From: Haematobia irritans
Taxonomy: Eukaryota; Arthropoda; Insecta; Diptera; Muscidae
Assembly: GCF_050003625.1 (NCBI RefSeq)
Contig: NC_134399.1
Location: forward strand, 148,794,473 to 148,858,472
Reading direction: 5' to 3'
Length of the DNA: 64,000 nucleotides
Position numbers and translations under genes: made by a program. Shown piece after piece: positions 21,340-31,432 of this stretch. Numbering within the stretch: position 1 is the first letter of the stretch; every line of letters begins with the position of its first letter. The notes beneath the pieces are model-generated. The model did no database searches. It saw only the letters and a list, made by a program, of their open reading frames with translations, and had not been told where the DNA came from.

Positions 21340-21807
21340 TCTTTTTTTCCAGATATCTACTCAAATTGTTTTTCTATCATAGGGATAACAAAGGAGAAAA
21401 ATTGCGGTGACTTTTTTTCAACTTTTGCTGCATGTTTTTCTTTTAGTCTTCTATAGTTGAAGGAGCTATTACAGAGAAAAATTCACTTTCGTAGGGATTT
21501 TTTTTAATAAACAAAGCACGATGCCAAAGTTATGGTGTAGTTGAACTTATTGCTAAAGTAGAACAAAGGAAGTAGTTACAGTGTACTGTGGTATTGATAT
21601 GTGAGAAATTCAGTTCACATAGTGGAATAATTGACATTTTTATATACTCCTTTGTAGAGTGTCGATTGTCATTTATTACAGAACGGAATACTCGAAATGT
21701 CTTTAAAAAAAGAACATCAGCATAGCACGTTCTTTCTAACTATATATATTTTTTAAAAATACTGGTTGTATCTTAAAAAATATAGTGAGCATTAAACTAA
21801 GTTTTTC
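21340..21807. other. intron sequence without recognised features
   Basis: AT-rich. A stretch with AGTTGAACTTATTGCTAAAG and TGAGAAATTCAGTTCACAT recalls the GTTCA-rich MITEs but has no ends. Confidence 0.4.
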
Positions 21808-22042
21808 TTCGACCGAACACCAAAATGTTTTTGAGCGGTGGATTATCCCACCTCAGTAATGCTGGTGACATTTCTGAGGGTTTCACAGCTTCTCAAAGTG
21901 GTTTCACTGCAATGTGGAACGCCGTTCGGACTCGGCTATAAAATGGAGGTCCCTTGTCATAGAGCTTAACATGGAATCGGGCAGCACTCAGTGATAAGTT
22001 CACCAATGTGGTATCACAATGGACTGAATAGTCTAAGTGAGC
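21808..22042 (+). mobile_element. SINE copy, headless, + arm of an inverted pair
   Basis: It runs from GACCGAACACCAAAATGTTT through CGGTGGATTATCCCACCTCA and CTCGGCTATAAAATGGAGGT to GACTGAATAGTCTAAGTGAG. It lacks the tRNA-like head and the CCTAACC tail, and sits tail-to-tail against the minus-strand copy. Confidence 0.85.
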
Positions 22043-22371
22043 TGGCAGCCCGATGTATCAGTCTCACTTAGACTATTCAGTCCATTGTGGTACCACATTG
22101 GTGAACTTCTCTCTTATCACTGAGTGCTGGTCGATTCCATGTTAAGCTCTATGACAAGGGACCTCCTTTTTATAGCCGAGTCCGAACGGCGTTCCACATT
22201 GCAGTGAAACCACTTAGAGAAGCTTTGAAACCCTCAGAAATTTCACCAGCATTACTGAGATGGGATAATCCACCGCTGAAAAACTTTTTGGTGTTCGGGC
22301 GAATCAGGAATCGAACCCACGACCTTGTGTGTGCAAGGCGGGCATGCTAACCATTGCACCACGGTGGCTCC
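22043..22371 (-). mobile_element. full-length tRNA-derived SINE
   Basis: On the minus strand it starts GGAGCCACCGTGGTGCAATG. It has a perfect pol III A box (TGGTGCAATGG), a B box (GGTTCGATTCC) about 35 bp on, then the body (CAGCGGTGGATTATCCCA, CTCGGCTATAAAAAGGAGGT, ATCACTGAGTG relatives) and the end GATACATCGGGCTGCC. The head is tRNA-like. It sits at the boundary of a HINE-A whose GTAGTCCATACGTAG continues at 22,372. Other copies in the window are truncated. Confidence 0.88.
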
Positions 22372-22435
22372 GGTAGTCCATACGTAGTATATATTAAACT
22401 AAAAAAGGTCGTTTAAATACGTATATAATTAAGTT

Positions 22436-22898
22436 CGACAAAATTTTGTATAGAAATAAAATTTTGACAACATTTTCTATAGAAGTAAAATTTGGGCAAA
22501 ATTTTCTATAGAAATAAAATTTTAACAAAATTTTCTACAGAAATAAAATTTTAACAAAATTTCTATAGTAATAAAATGTTGACAACATTTTCTATTGAAA
22601 TAACATTTAGACAAAATTTTCTAAAGCAATAAAATTTTGACAAAAATTTCAATAGAATTAAAATTTTGACAACATTTTCTATAGAAATAAAATTTTGCCA
22701 AAATTTTCTATAGAAAAAAGGTTTGACAAATTTTTTTATAGAAATAAAATTTTGACAAAATTTTCTATAGAAATAAAATTTTGACAAAATTTTCTATAGA
22801 AATAAAATTTTGACAAAATTTTCTATAGAAATAAAATTTTGACAAAATTTTCTATAGAAATAAAATTTTGACAAAATTTTCTATAGAAATAAAATTTT
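22436..22898. repeat. 29-bp minisatellite, about 16 units
   Basis: Units of AAATAAAATTTTGACAAAAT plus TTTCTATAG. The last units are nearly identical, while the first ones are diverged. It continues after the insertion at 24,025-24,090. Confidence 0.9.
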
Positions 22899-24024
22899 AT
22901 TGTTGTTTTTTTGTTTTTTGATCTCAGCTTAAAGCCATGCATTGACTAAACTACAAGTGTAGCTTAACCAACAGAGGAAAAGTATGCTTGTCAAATTTAT
23001 TTGGGCAAAGCCCTATAGACTGCAAGATGGTTGGATGTACAGCTGTTTCGGAATTACCACATTCCTCTACTTGCAGCAAAACTATCAACCAATTATCAGA
23101 ATAAATTCGGGTAATTCACTCAACCCAACGTGAACTACACTTGAACCTCCCGAAAAAGGGTTTGATAGTCGGCTACTGCCTAAACAAATTTGCCAGCATA
23201 TCTCTTTTCCTTTGCCAAACTCAAATCATCGATTTGTATGTATTTGGCTGGGTTTGTTTTGAGCGTGCTTCCTCTATCTTCATTCGTTTTGTTTGTTATT
23301 GTTGGCTTCTCATCAATCGTTATTGTTGTTTTTTTGTTTTTTGATCTCAGCTTAAAGCCATGCATTGACTAAACTACAAGTGTAGCTTAACCAACAGAGG
23401 AAAAGTATGCTTGTCAAATTTATTTGGGCAAAGCCCTATAGACTGCAAGATGGTTGGATGTACAGCTGTTTCGGAATTACCACATTCCTCATCAGCATCC
23501 TCTACTTGCAGCAAAACTATCAACCAATTATCAGAATAAATTCGGGTAATTCACTCAACCCAACGTGAACTACACTTGAACCTCCCGAAAAAGGGTTTGG
23601 TAGTCGGCTACTGCCTAAACAAATTTGCCAGCATATCTCTTTTCCTTTGCCAAACTCAAATCATCGATTTGTATGTATTTGGCTGGGTTTGTTTTTGAGC
23701 GTGCTTCCTCTATCTTCATTCGTTTTGTTTGTTATTGTTGGCTTCTCATCAATCGTTATTGTTGTTTTTTTGTTTTTTGATCTCAGCTTAAAGCCATGCA
23801 TTGACTAAACTACAAGTGTAGCTTAACCAACAGAGGAAAAGTATGCTTGTCAAATTTATTTGGGCAAAGCCCTATAGACTGCAAGATGGTTGGATGTACA
23901 GCTGTTTCGGAATTACCACATTCCTCATCAGCATCCTCTACTTGCAGCAAAACTATCAACCAATTATCAGAATAAATTCGGGTAATTCACTCAACCCAAC
24001 GTGAACTACACTTGAACCTCCCGA
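22899..24024. repeat. tandem array of a 423/436-bp unit (2.6 copies)
   Basis: Starts ATTGTTGTTTTTTTGTTTTT are at 22,899, 23,322 and 23,758. The first period is 423 bp because it lacks a 12-bp ATCAGCATCCTC and one T; the second is 436 bp. The third copy stops at GAACCTCCCG and the 29-bp minisatellite resumes. Copies are otherwise almost identical, so the array is young. The minus strand of copy 1 holds a 61-codon frame (23,180-23,365). Copy 2 carries the extra T and breaks that frame. A diverged single copy is at 8131-8475. The family was not recognised. Confidence 0.9.
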
Positions 24025-24400
24025 AATAAAATTTTGACAAAATTTTCTATAGAAATAAAATTTTGACAAAATTTTCTATAGAAATAAAATTTTGGTAGAT
24101 TCCCAGCAAAAAAAGAGCTTCAAAAAAAGTAGTTTGGATCCACAATCTGTGATCCGGAAGTAGTGCAAACTTGGATCATCTCCAATGAATTTTACATGGG
24201 CTTGTCGTAGGACGGAAGTACTCCCTTTTTGTATCCTTTGCATTACTTTAGAAGTTGTGCCCTGGAAGTTAATTTGAATGAAGAAATTAAAAAAAAACAA
24301 CAATTTTTTTTTCAACCAATTTCACTTGTTTTTTCATCCATATGTTTTATTACACAATTATTTTCCTATTATATATTTTTTACAATTTGAAAAACTTTTT

Positions 24401-24472
24401 CGCTCCGACCAGGGGTTGAACCTGGGTTTGCTGGCATAACAGAACGCCTTAGCACACTCAGCCACAAACGCC
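24401..24472 (-). other. tRNA-like sequence (pseudo-tRNA or SINE head)
   Basis: On the minus strand there is a TGGCTGAGTGTGC A-box-like motif (10 of 11 positions). About 35 bp later comes a perfect T arm (CCAGG, loop TTCAACC, CCTGG) containing the B box GGTTCAACCCC. The 7-bp acceptor ends do not pair (TCGGAGC has no partner), so it is not a functional tRNA. Confidence 0.55.
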
Positions 24473-24944
24473 ATTGAACATAAAGCGTCGAAAGGTCAAT
24501 TCAAATGTTTGTGATATGATAGTAATACGACACCAAGGAATAACATTCTAATTGCTTCTCGAGATGTTCTTTATAAGTATGAATGAAAAAATAAGAAATG
24601 CAGGTTCAAATCTCACCATCGGCAATTTTTTTTATCAAATATTTTTCTAAAAAATATTTTTTTTAAGTTATGCATCGTTTTTATATTTTATTTTCGGCAT
24701 ATATTTTCGTGTAAATATATTTTTCCATTAAAAGAACTTTCATGGAAACAAAAAAGTCAAACGGCACAGGTTCAAATCCCAGCGGGGAAGAAATTTATTT
24801 TTTTTTTTATTATTATTTTACTTTTTTATTAATTTCTATTTTTTTGTTTTTTTTATTAGTTTTCTTTTTTTTTTTGCAAAATTTAATTGTACAAAATTTG
24901 CAATTAAAATAGCCTGATTGCGTTCTTTCTAATACTTGTCTACA

Positions 24945-25188
24945 AGGACCGCATCGGAAGTAGAAAAAAATCATTGGAGGATCCCAAGATGCGCTTTAGA
25001 AGAAATGTTTGTGCACTTGTCCAAAAGGACTGCATCGGAAGTGGAAACAAATTATTGGGGGATCCCACGATCCGCTTTAGAAGAATTGTTTGTGGACTTG
25101 TCAAAAAGGACTGCATCGGAAGTTGAAAAAACTCGATGGGGGATTCTGGGATGGGCATTAAAAGAAATGTTTGTGGAACAACTTCCAA
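24945..25188 (+). repeat. three tandem 81-bp repeats
   Basis: A unit with GACTGCATCGGAAGT, GGGGGATCCC and GAAATGTTTGTG is repeated at 81-bp spacing. Since 81 is a multiple of three, one frame stays open through all three (motif LSKRTASEVE). The repeats belong to the right arm of the CCCAGC element. Confidence 0.8.
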
Positions 25189-25845
25189 TTTTTTTTTGCT
25201 GGGTTATTTTTGGCTCGAGTGGCAACCATGGTTATGAACCGATATGGACCAATTTTTGTGTGATTGGGGATCGGCGCTATATAACTATAGACCGATATGG
25301 ACCAATTCTTGCATGGTTGTTATAGACCATATATTAACAACACGTACCAAATTTCAACCGGATCGGATAAATTTTGCTCCTGCAAGAGGCTCGGGAGTTC
25401 AAATCTGGAGATCGGTTTATATGGGGGCTATACATAATATGGACCAATTTTTGCATGGTTGTTAGAGACCATATACTTAAACCACGTGCCAAATTTCAGC
25501 CAGATCGGATGAAATCTGCTACTCCTATAGGCTCCGCAAGCCAAATCTGGGGATCCGTTTATATGGGGGCTATACGTAAAAGTGGACCGATATGGCCCAT
25601 TTTCAATACCATCCGACCTACATCAATAACAACTACTAGTGCCAAGTTTGAAGTCGATAGCTTTTTTCGTTCGGAAGTTAGCGTGATTTCAACAGACGGA
25701 CGGACGGACATGCTTAGATCGACTCAGAATTTCAGCACGACCCAGAATATATATACTTTATGGGGTCTTAGAGCAATATTTCGATGTGTTTCAAACGGAA
25801 TGACAAAGTTAATGTACCCCCCATCCTATGGTGGAGGGTATAAAA

Positions 25846-26907
25846 TGAACCGATATCTACAAAACACATTAATTTGATGTTATGGCCCCAAACTAAACCT
25901 GCGATCCATATGTTATCCTCAAAAATCGGTTTGTGTGAAACTATATACAAAATATAAAGCACAAACAAAAAACAAAACTTTTATCAAACCTTCCTAAAAT
26001 TTTGAATATAATTTATTTGTAGTGTAGTATTCAGTTTACCTGTATATAACTATTCTGGCCTTATCATGTCACTGTGTGAGAAAATATTTGCAATTAAAAA
26101 AAGAAAAAAAAAAATAAATAGCTTCAAAAGTACTCGTGCGTTCATCACATCGTACTGTTGGCTATGCAAAATAAATTTTGAAAAGATTCTTTTTCTTTGA
26201 CCGGTCAATAAATTTTAACCATGAATTGCTTGCTTACGGAAGAGGATGTACTTTCAACGTGAAAGTGATTTCGAGCGGAAACCGCAAGAGCAATTGTTTC
26301 CGATTAACGATTTTAATTTCAATTTGAGATTGTGGTGAATTTAAGTACCCTTTGTCAGTAGGCTCTCTGGATGTGTGTGTGCAATGTTTAATGGTGAAGG
26401 TCAATTTTAATTTAACGACAATCATTTATAGACGGTATGGAGAGTAGACAATACAAATTTTGGTGGGCGTGGAACATTGACAATATAAAATTTAATTCGG
26501 TGTTTTTTATATCAAATGTTACAATTTTAAATGGCGATATATTGGCAAACTACTAGAGAATTATTTTCATTTTTTTTATGAAAGATTATTTAACAAATCT
26601 CTGAAAAACCTGGTTACCAATTAATACCAAGAAGATCTGTCGAAAACTATTTGTCATATATTTTCGACTTATTTAATTCTATATAAATAATAAATGGAAA
26701 TATAATCATTAGACTTCATTAATTATATTTTTGACAAAATTCTATTTGACTTGGTTCTTTTCATCATACCCATAAGTTTACTATTTGTCAATTCGAATAG
26801 TCGAAAAGTATTTTCGTATTTTCGGCTTGTGTAGGTGGATCTTAAGAAATCGATGATCCTTCCTATGCAAATTTTAAATGAATTTTGGTGATTTCTATAC
26901 CCCTGAC
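25846..26907. other. unassigned intron DNA
   Basis: No recognised element. Short open frames on the minus strand (25,768-25,968, 26,234-26,425) lack any support. Confidence 0.45.
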
Positions 26908-27401
26908 CACGGCTGTGAAGACGATTTAATTTTGCTCGTCTCCGGTTCAGACTCCAGCATTTTTCATTACACTCAAACCCGACTCTGATTTTAATAGCAC
27001 TCCAATGGTTATTCTATGGTGGAGGGTTCCAAAAATGGGCCGATATAAATATCTTATATTCTTATTTGCCACATGTATTTATTTGTCAAAAAAAAAACTC
27101 CAGTATTTCAGGAGTCTAAAAGCACTATCTATCTCAAATTTCAGGACAATAAATATTTTGAATTATAACAAAACCCCATAAGTCTAAAAACTAAATTTTA
27201 CAGGAGAGCGAAAATACACTTTTAATGGGGTCACAAAAACTTCTGTATTACACATCTGGAACATAATTAATATCTGTGTTATAGACCTTTTCAATAGCAT
27301 ATTTTTCCACTTTACCAAATTCACCTAGTATCCCCACCGATTCAGAAAAAGTCGTCAATTAATGACTTATGTTGTTTTGTCAAATGAAATTTTATTAAAA
27401 A

Positions 27402-29062
27402 CAAGTATATTCGGCCGTAAGTTCGGCCAGGTCGAATCTTATGTAGCCTCCATGTACCCTCCACCATGCATAGAAACTTGTCATTCACAATCGAATTACT
27501 TGGGTTGCGGTAACACTTGTCGATGACAAGGTACTCGTATCTTAAAACTTCTTAACACCGTCTTATCAATTGTTAGTTAGTCCATACGTGGTATATATTA
27601 AACAAACAAAGGCCGATTAAATAAGTATATAATTCAGTTTGACAAAATTGTCCATAGAAATAAAATTTTGACAAAATTGTCCATAGAAATAAAATTTTAA
27701 CAAAATTTTCTATAGAAATAAAATTTTGACAAAACTTTCAATAGCAATAAAATTTTGACAAAATTTTGTATAGAAATAAAATCTTGACAAAATTGTCTAT
27801 AGAAATAAAATGTTGACAATATTTTGTATAGTAATAAAATTTTAACAAAATTTTCTATAGTAATAAAATTTTGACAAAATTTTCTATAGTAACTTAATAA
27901 ATTTTTGGTAGATTACTAACTATAGACCGATATGGACCAATTTTGGCATGGTTGTTGGCGGCCATGTACTAGCGCAATGTACCAAATTTCACCACGTGCC
28001 AAATTTTAACCGGATCGGATGAATTTTGCTCCTCCAAGAGCTCCGGAGGTCAAATCTGGGGATCGGTTTATATGGGGTCTACATATAATTATGGACCGAT
28101 ATGGACAAATTCCTGCATGGTTGTTAGAGATCATATACTAACACCATGTACCAAATTTCAGCCGGATCGGATGAAATTTTCTTCTCTTTGAGGCTCCGCT
28201 AGCCAAATTTGGGGATCGGTTTATATGGGGGCTATATATAATTATGGATCGATGTGAACCACTTTTTGCATGGTTGTTATAGATCGGATCGGACGAAATT
28301 TTCTTTGAGGCTCCGCAAGCCAAATTTGGGGATCGGTTTATATGGGGGCTATATATAATTATGGACCGATGTGGACCAATTTTTGCATGGTTGTTAGGGA
28401 CTATATACCAACACCATGTACCAAATTTCAGCCGGATCGGATGAAATTTTCTTCTCTTTGAAGCTCCGCAAGCCAAATTTGGGGACCAGTTTATATGGGG
28501 GCTATATAATTATTGACCGATATGAACCAATTTATGCAGGAATGTTAAAGACCATATACTAACACCATGTACCAAATTTCAACCGGATCGGATGAAATTT
28601 ACTCCTTCAAAAGGATCCGCAAGCAAAATGTGATGATGGGTTTATATGGAGGCTATATATAGTTGTAAACCGATATGAACCAATTTTGGCATGGGTGTTG
28701 GAGGACATATACAAATGCAGCGTATTAAATTTCAAACTGATCAGATGAAATTCATTCCTCCAAAAGGACGTCAAATCTGGGGATCGGTTTGTATATAAAA
28801 TTTGGACCAATATGAACCCATTTTTGCATGGTTGTTAGATATCGTATACTAACACTACGTACCAAATTCCAACCGGATCGGATGAAAGTTGCTGCGCCAA
28901 GTATCTTCGGTATTCAAATCTGACCAATTTTGCATGAATCTTAGAGACCATATACTAACATCACGTACCTGTTGGGATGAAATTTGCTCCTCCAAGAGGA
29001 TCCCCAAGCCTAATCGGGGAATCGGTTTGTATGGAGGCTATACACTTTTACGTATAGTTTTA
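27402..29062 (+). mobile_element. HINE family A, 5' complete, cut by DD37E copy 2
   Basis: The 5' end is CAAGTATATTCGGCCGTAAG with a mutated palindrome (GGCCAGGTCGAA). A duplicated TACCCTCCACCATG region follows, then the 29-bp array (27,645-27,895) and about seven 153-bp monomers. No tail module was found beyond the DD37E insertion. Confidence 0.75.
27645..27895. repeat. 29-bp minisatellite inside HINE-A
   Basis: Eight to nine units of the AAATAAAATTTTGACAAAAT type, degenerate. Confidence 0.85.
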
Positions 29063-30246
29063 AAGGGTGATACGGTCAAAATTTGGTCAATATAAACTTG
29101 ACGTATTTCTTTCAATTTTGCATTTAAAAAACCTGAACACCACTAATTTTGAAGGTGTGTGTGGTGTAGAATGTTGCTCCTATTTTGATTTTGGAATTCA
29201 CTCTTCAGTTGTCAAAATGCCGTCCAAGCAAAAAGAACAGCGTATCAAAATTTGGTCGGGCATCGCGAAAATCCGAGCTACTCGCACGCAAAGCTGGCAA
29301 AATCGCTAAAAGTTGCCAAATCAACCGTTACAAATGTAATTAATGTGTTTGGGGAACGTTTGTCGACAGCCAGGAAGTCTGGATCGGGGGGAAATCGAAA
29401 ACCGGAAGCCGCTGAGACGACAAAGAGAGTTGCCGGTAGTTTCAAGCGAAACCCTAACCTCTCTCTCCGAGATGCAGCAAATAAGCTGGGTGTATCGTCT
29501 ACAACCGTGCATCGAGCTGACGAAGTTTGACTGCGTGGTAATGGACGACGAAACCTACGTCAAAGCCGACTACAAGCAGCTTCCGGGACAGGAGTTTTAT
29601 ACGGCAAAAGGAAGGGAAAAGTAGCAGATATTTTCAAGCACATAAAACTGTCAAAGTTCGCAGAGAAATATCTGGTTTGGCAAGCCATCTGTACCTGTGG
29701 CTTGAAAAGCAGCATTTTCATAGCTTCCGGGACTGTCAACCAAGAAATGTACGTGAAAGAGGGTTTGAATAAACGTCTGCTGCCTTTCCTGAAGAAACAC
29801 GGTTGTTCAGTACTGTTTTGGCCGGATTTGGCATCTTGCCATTACGGTAAAAAGGCCATGGAGTGGTACGCCGCCAACAACGTGCAGGTGGTTCCCAAGG
29901 ACAAGAACCCTCCCAACACGCCAGAGCTCAGCCCAAGAAATACTGGGCTATTGTCAAGCGGAACCTAAAGAAGACCAAAAAACTGCTAAGGACGAGCAGC
30001 AGTTCAAGGCAAACTGGCTTTCTGCGGCGAAGAAGGTGGACAAGGTGGCTGTACAAAATCTGATGGCAGGTGTCAACCGTGAGGCCCGGCAATTCGGATT
30101 TGGAAAATCGAAAGCCTAACTGAATATTTTTCCTGAATTTTATATTAATTGAACTTGAAAAAGAAATTTAATTTGATTTTTTAAATAAACGATTTCACCT
30201 CTTTACACGCGTTTTCCCTTGACCAAATTTTTACCCTATCACCCTT
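29063..30246 (+). mobile_element. Tc1/mariner DD37E transposon, copy 2 (defective)
   Basis: A 1184-bp element with ends AAGGGTGATACGGTCAAAAT and ACCCTATCACCCTT, flanked by TA (29,061-29,062 and 30,247-30,248). About 100 bp shorter than copy 1 because of an internal transposase deletion. Confidence 0.92.
29217..30119 (+). pseudogene. DD37E transposase pseudogene
   Basis: It starts MPSKQKEQRIKI, then a small deletion at AATTTGGTCGGGC shifts the frame. The second frame carries HAKLAKSLKVAKSTVTNVI through VSSTTVHRA. A deletion of roughly 110 bp then joins CATCGAG directly to CTGACGAAGTTTGAC, removing residues corresponding to about 101-138 of copy 1. Another indel follows YTAKGRE. The C-terminal frame keeps the WPDLASCHY Asp. 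A short deletion at CCCAAGAAATAC destroys the PIEKYW motif and with it the catalytic Glu. It ends in KSKA. It cannot encode an active enzyme. Confidence 0.9.
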
Positions 30247-30720
30247 TATATACGGTCAAAAATGGATTTTAACCCTCCAATGAGTAGTAAGGTCCTAATG
30301 GATTTTTTGGATTTTATCCATAAATCTGTCTTTTATATGATTTTAAATATGATGATTTATCACTTCTTGTTAGTACAGGTAGTCATAAACTATCATGTTT
30401 GACATCAGGTAAAATACAAAGTTACGAGTTAATACAATACCTCTATCAATGGAAGTTGCAGCGCGATTAGAGTCAACCTACAATTTTTTGTCACCGTGGA
30501 ATTTTAGTTATTTAGTTTGTGTGATCTGAAACCTATTTTCGATATGGGGTGTATCAAAGCATTTGCCACGACTTGTTTTTCGTTGGTCGATTGAATACCT
30601 GAGTTATGAAGTGTTTTCTAAAGTTCGGTTTCGTCGAAGTCGAGGAAAATTGTTATGATTCCGGCTCCGACTCCAGCAAAGTCTTCAGACTCCAGCTCCG
30701 ACCACCACACCACAGTCGTG

Positions 30721-30865
30721 TCCCTGTCCATAAGATAGGGGTACTAAATTTGCTATTATGTTAGTAACACGTAGACATATTGATATATTCCGAAAGTGGA
30801 TATATTCCTAATCTTGGTAAAATTCTGAGTTGATCTATTTTCTTCAAATTAAAATCTTATTGGAT
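30721..30865 (-). mobile_element. old HINE tail fragment
   Basis: ATAAGATAGGGGTACTAAAT, TAGTAACACGTAGACATATT, ATATTCCGAAA and AAATTCTGAGTTGATCTA follow the order of the A/C family tail in reverse orientation, strongly diverged. Confidence 0.45.
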
Positions 30866-30924
30866 CAAAAGTTTTTCTACTTTCTGGTACGACTCGGATG
30901 CTCAAAATGAAACAGGTTTCTAAG

Positions 30925-31137
30925 GGGTTGCGCGAGCTTGGTCCTTGTCCCTGGTCGTTTTTTTTTTTTTGGAATGAGTCAAAGTCGTATACTAAAATGT
31001 TAATTTACTTCGTCAATAACAATCCCATGTTATAGTAATCGGTCCCTTTCATACGTTTTGGCCAGATCTGAGACTGGTCCTTAAACACCACGGATTAGTC
31101 CTATACCGGTCCTGGGTTTTATCCATTTTCCGTAGGG
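30925..31137. repeat. dispersed repeat S (possible MITE)
   Basis: TCATACGTTTTGGCCAGATC, GGGACTAGTCC relatives, CTATACCGGTCCTGGGTTTT and TTTTCCGTAGGG. The same series occurs at 48,990-49,192. Confidence 0.55.
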
Positions 31138-31139
31138 TT

Positions 31140-31300
31140 GGCTTGGATTTAGCAACAAGCCTCTCTTGTTGCTATGTGTTGCATCCGCTCTCGCCATATG
31201 TTCAGCTCGCGAGTGAGTTTTGTACCACAGCGGCGTGGATTTCTGTCAAATCTGGTCTTCACTTTTCGGATAGTTTCGAGTGCTGTTACCATTTTTTTGT
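31140..31300 (-). pseudogene. transposase-like N-terminal fragment
   Basis: A minus-strand frame reads ETIRKVKTRFDRNPRRCGTK and LTRELNIWRERMQHIATREA before a stop. This resembles the first helix-turn-helix of Tc1/mariner-type transposases (pattern IRKVK.R..RNPRRS.RK.A.ELNIS..SMQ.I). No terminal repeats or downstream catalytic motifs. A second relic is at 57,165-57,260. Confidence 0.55.
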
Positions 31301-31389
31301 CCACCTTCAGTTGGTTACAATACATATCGCCACCGTCTGCATAATTTATATGGTCGCAAATTGATGTTTTCATGTGTTAGAAAAGCAAT

Positions 31390-31432
31390 CTTATTATACC
31401 TCCATCCTATGTTGGTGGGTATAAAAAAACAA
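31390..31432 (+). mobile_element. isolated HINE end hairpin
   Basis: ATTATACCTCCATCCTATGT..TGGTGGGTATAAAAAA is the terminal hairpin of HINE-A/B without any preceding module. Confidence 0.5.

Larger units (their letters stand above)
24102..25203. mobile_element. CCCAGC-TIR element, complete, TT target duplication
   Basis: A 1102-bp element with ends CCCAGCAAAAAAAGAGCTTC and, at the right, CTTCCAATTTTTTTTTGCTG plus GG. TT is repeated on both sides (24,100-24,101, 25,204-25,205) within HINE sequence GATT|ATTTTTGG. The interior holds GGATCCACAATCTGTGATCC, a tRNA-like segment (24,401-24,472), two more B-box-like motifs (about 24,604 and 24,769) and three 81-bp repeats near the right end. It has no transposase and the superfamily is unassigned. 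Confidence 0.75.
22372..25845 (+). mobile_element. HINE family A composite, split by tandem repeats and a CCCAGC element
   Basis: Pieces in order: AGTCCATACGTAGTATATAT and the 29-bp array (22,372-22,898), a 29-bp array remnant ending TTGGTAGATT (24,025-24,101), and TTATTTTTGGCTCGAGTGGC onward with 153-bp monomers, the GACGGACGG tract and the end hairpin (25,204-25,845). The 5' end is replaced by a SINE. The intact order TTGGTAGATTATTTTTGGCT is seen at about 50,692. Confidence 0.75.
26908..30720. mobile_element. possible old hAT-like element hosting nested insertions
   Basis: The left end CACGGCTGTGAAGACGATTT and right end CACCACACCACAGTCGTG are degraded versions of the CAGGGCTGTGGAGTCG ends. 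ACTCCAGC/GACTCCAGCTCCG blocks lie just inside both. Flanking 8-mers CCCCTGAC and TCCCTGTC match at 6 of 8 positions. If correct, the HINE-A (27,402) and DD37E copy 2 (29,063) inserted into it later. Confidence 0.4.

Noticed and set aside
22436..22898. CRISPR-like array (29-bp direct repeats)
   Set aside because: Repeats are head-to-tail without unique spacers, in a eukaryotic transposon.
24401..24472. Functional tRNA gene
   Set aside because: The acceptor stem does not pair and it lies inside a transposon. Only the A/B boxes and T arm are tRNA-like.
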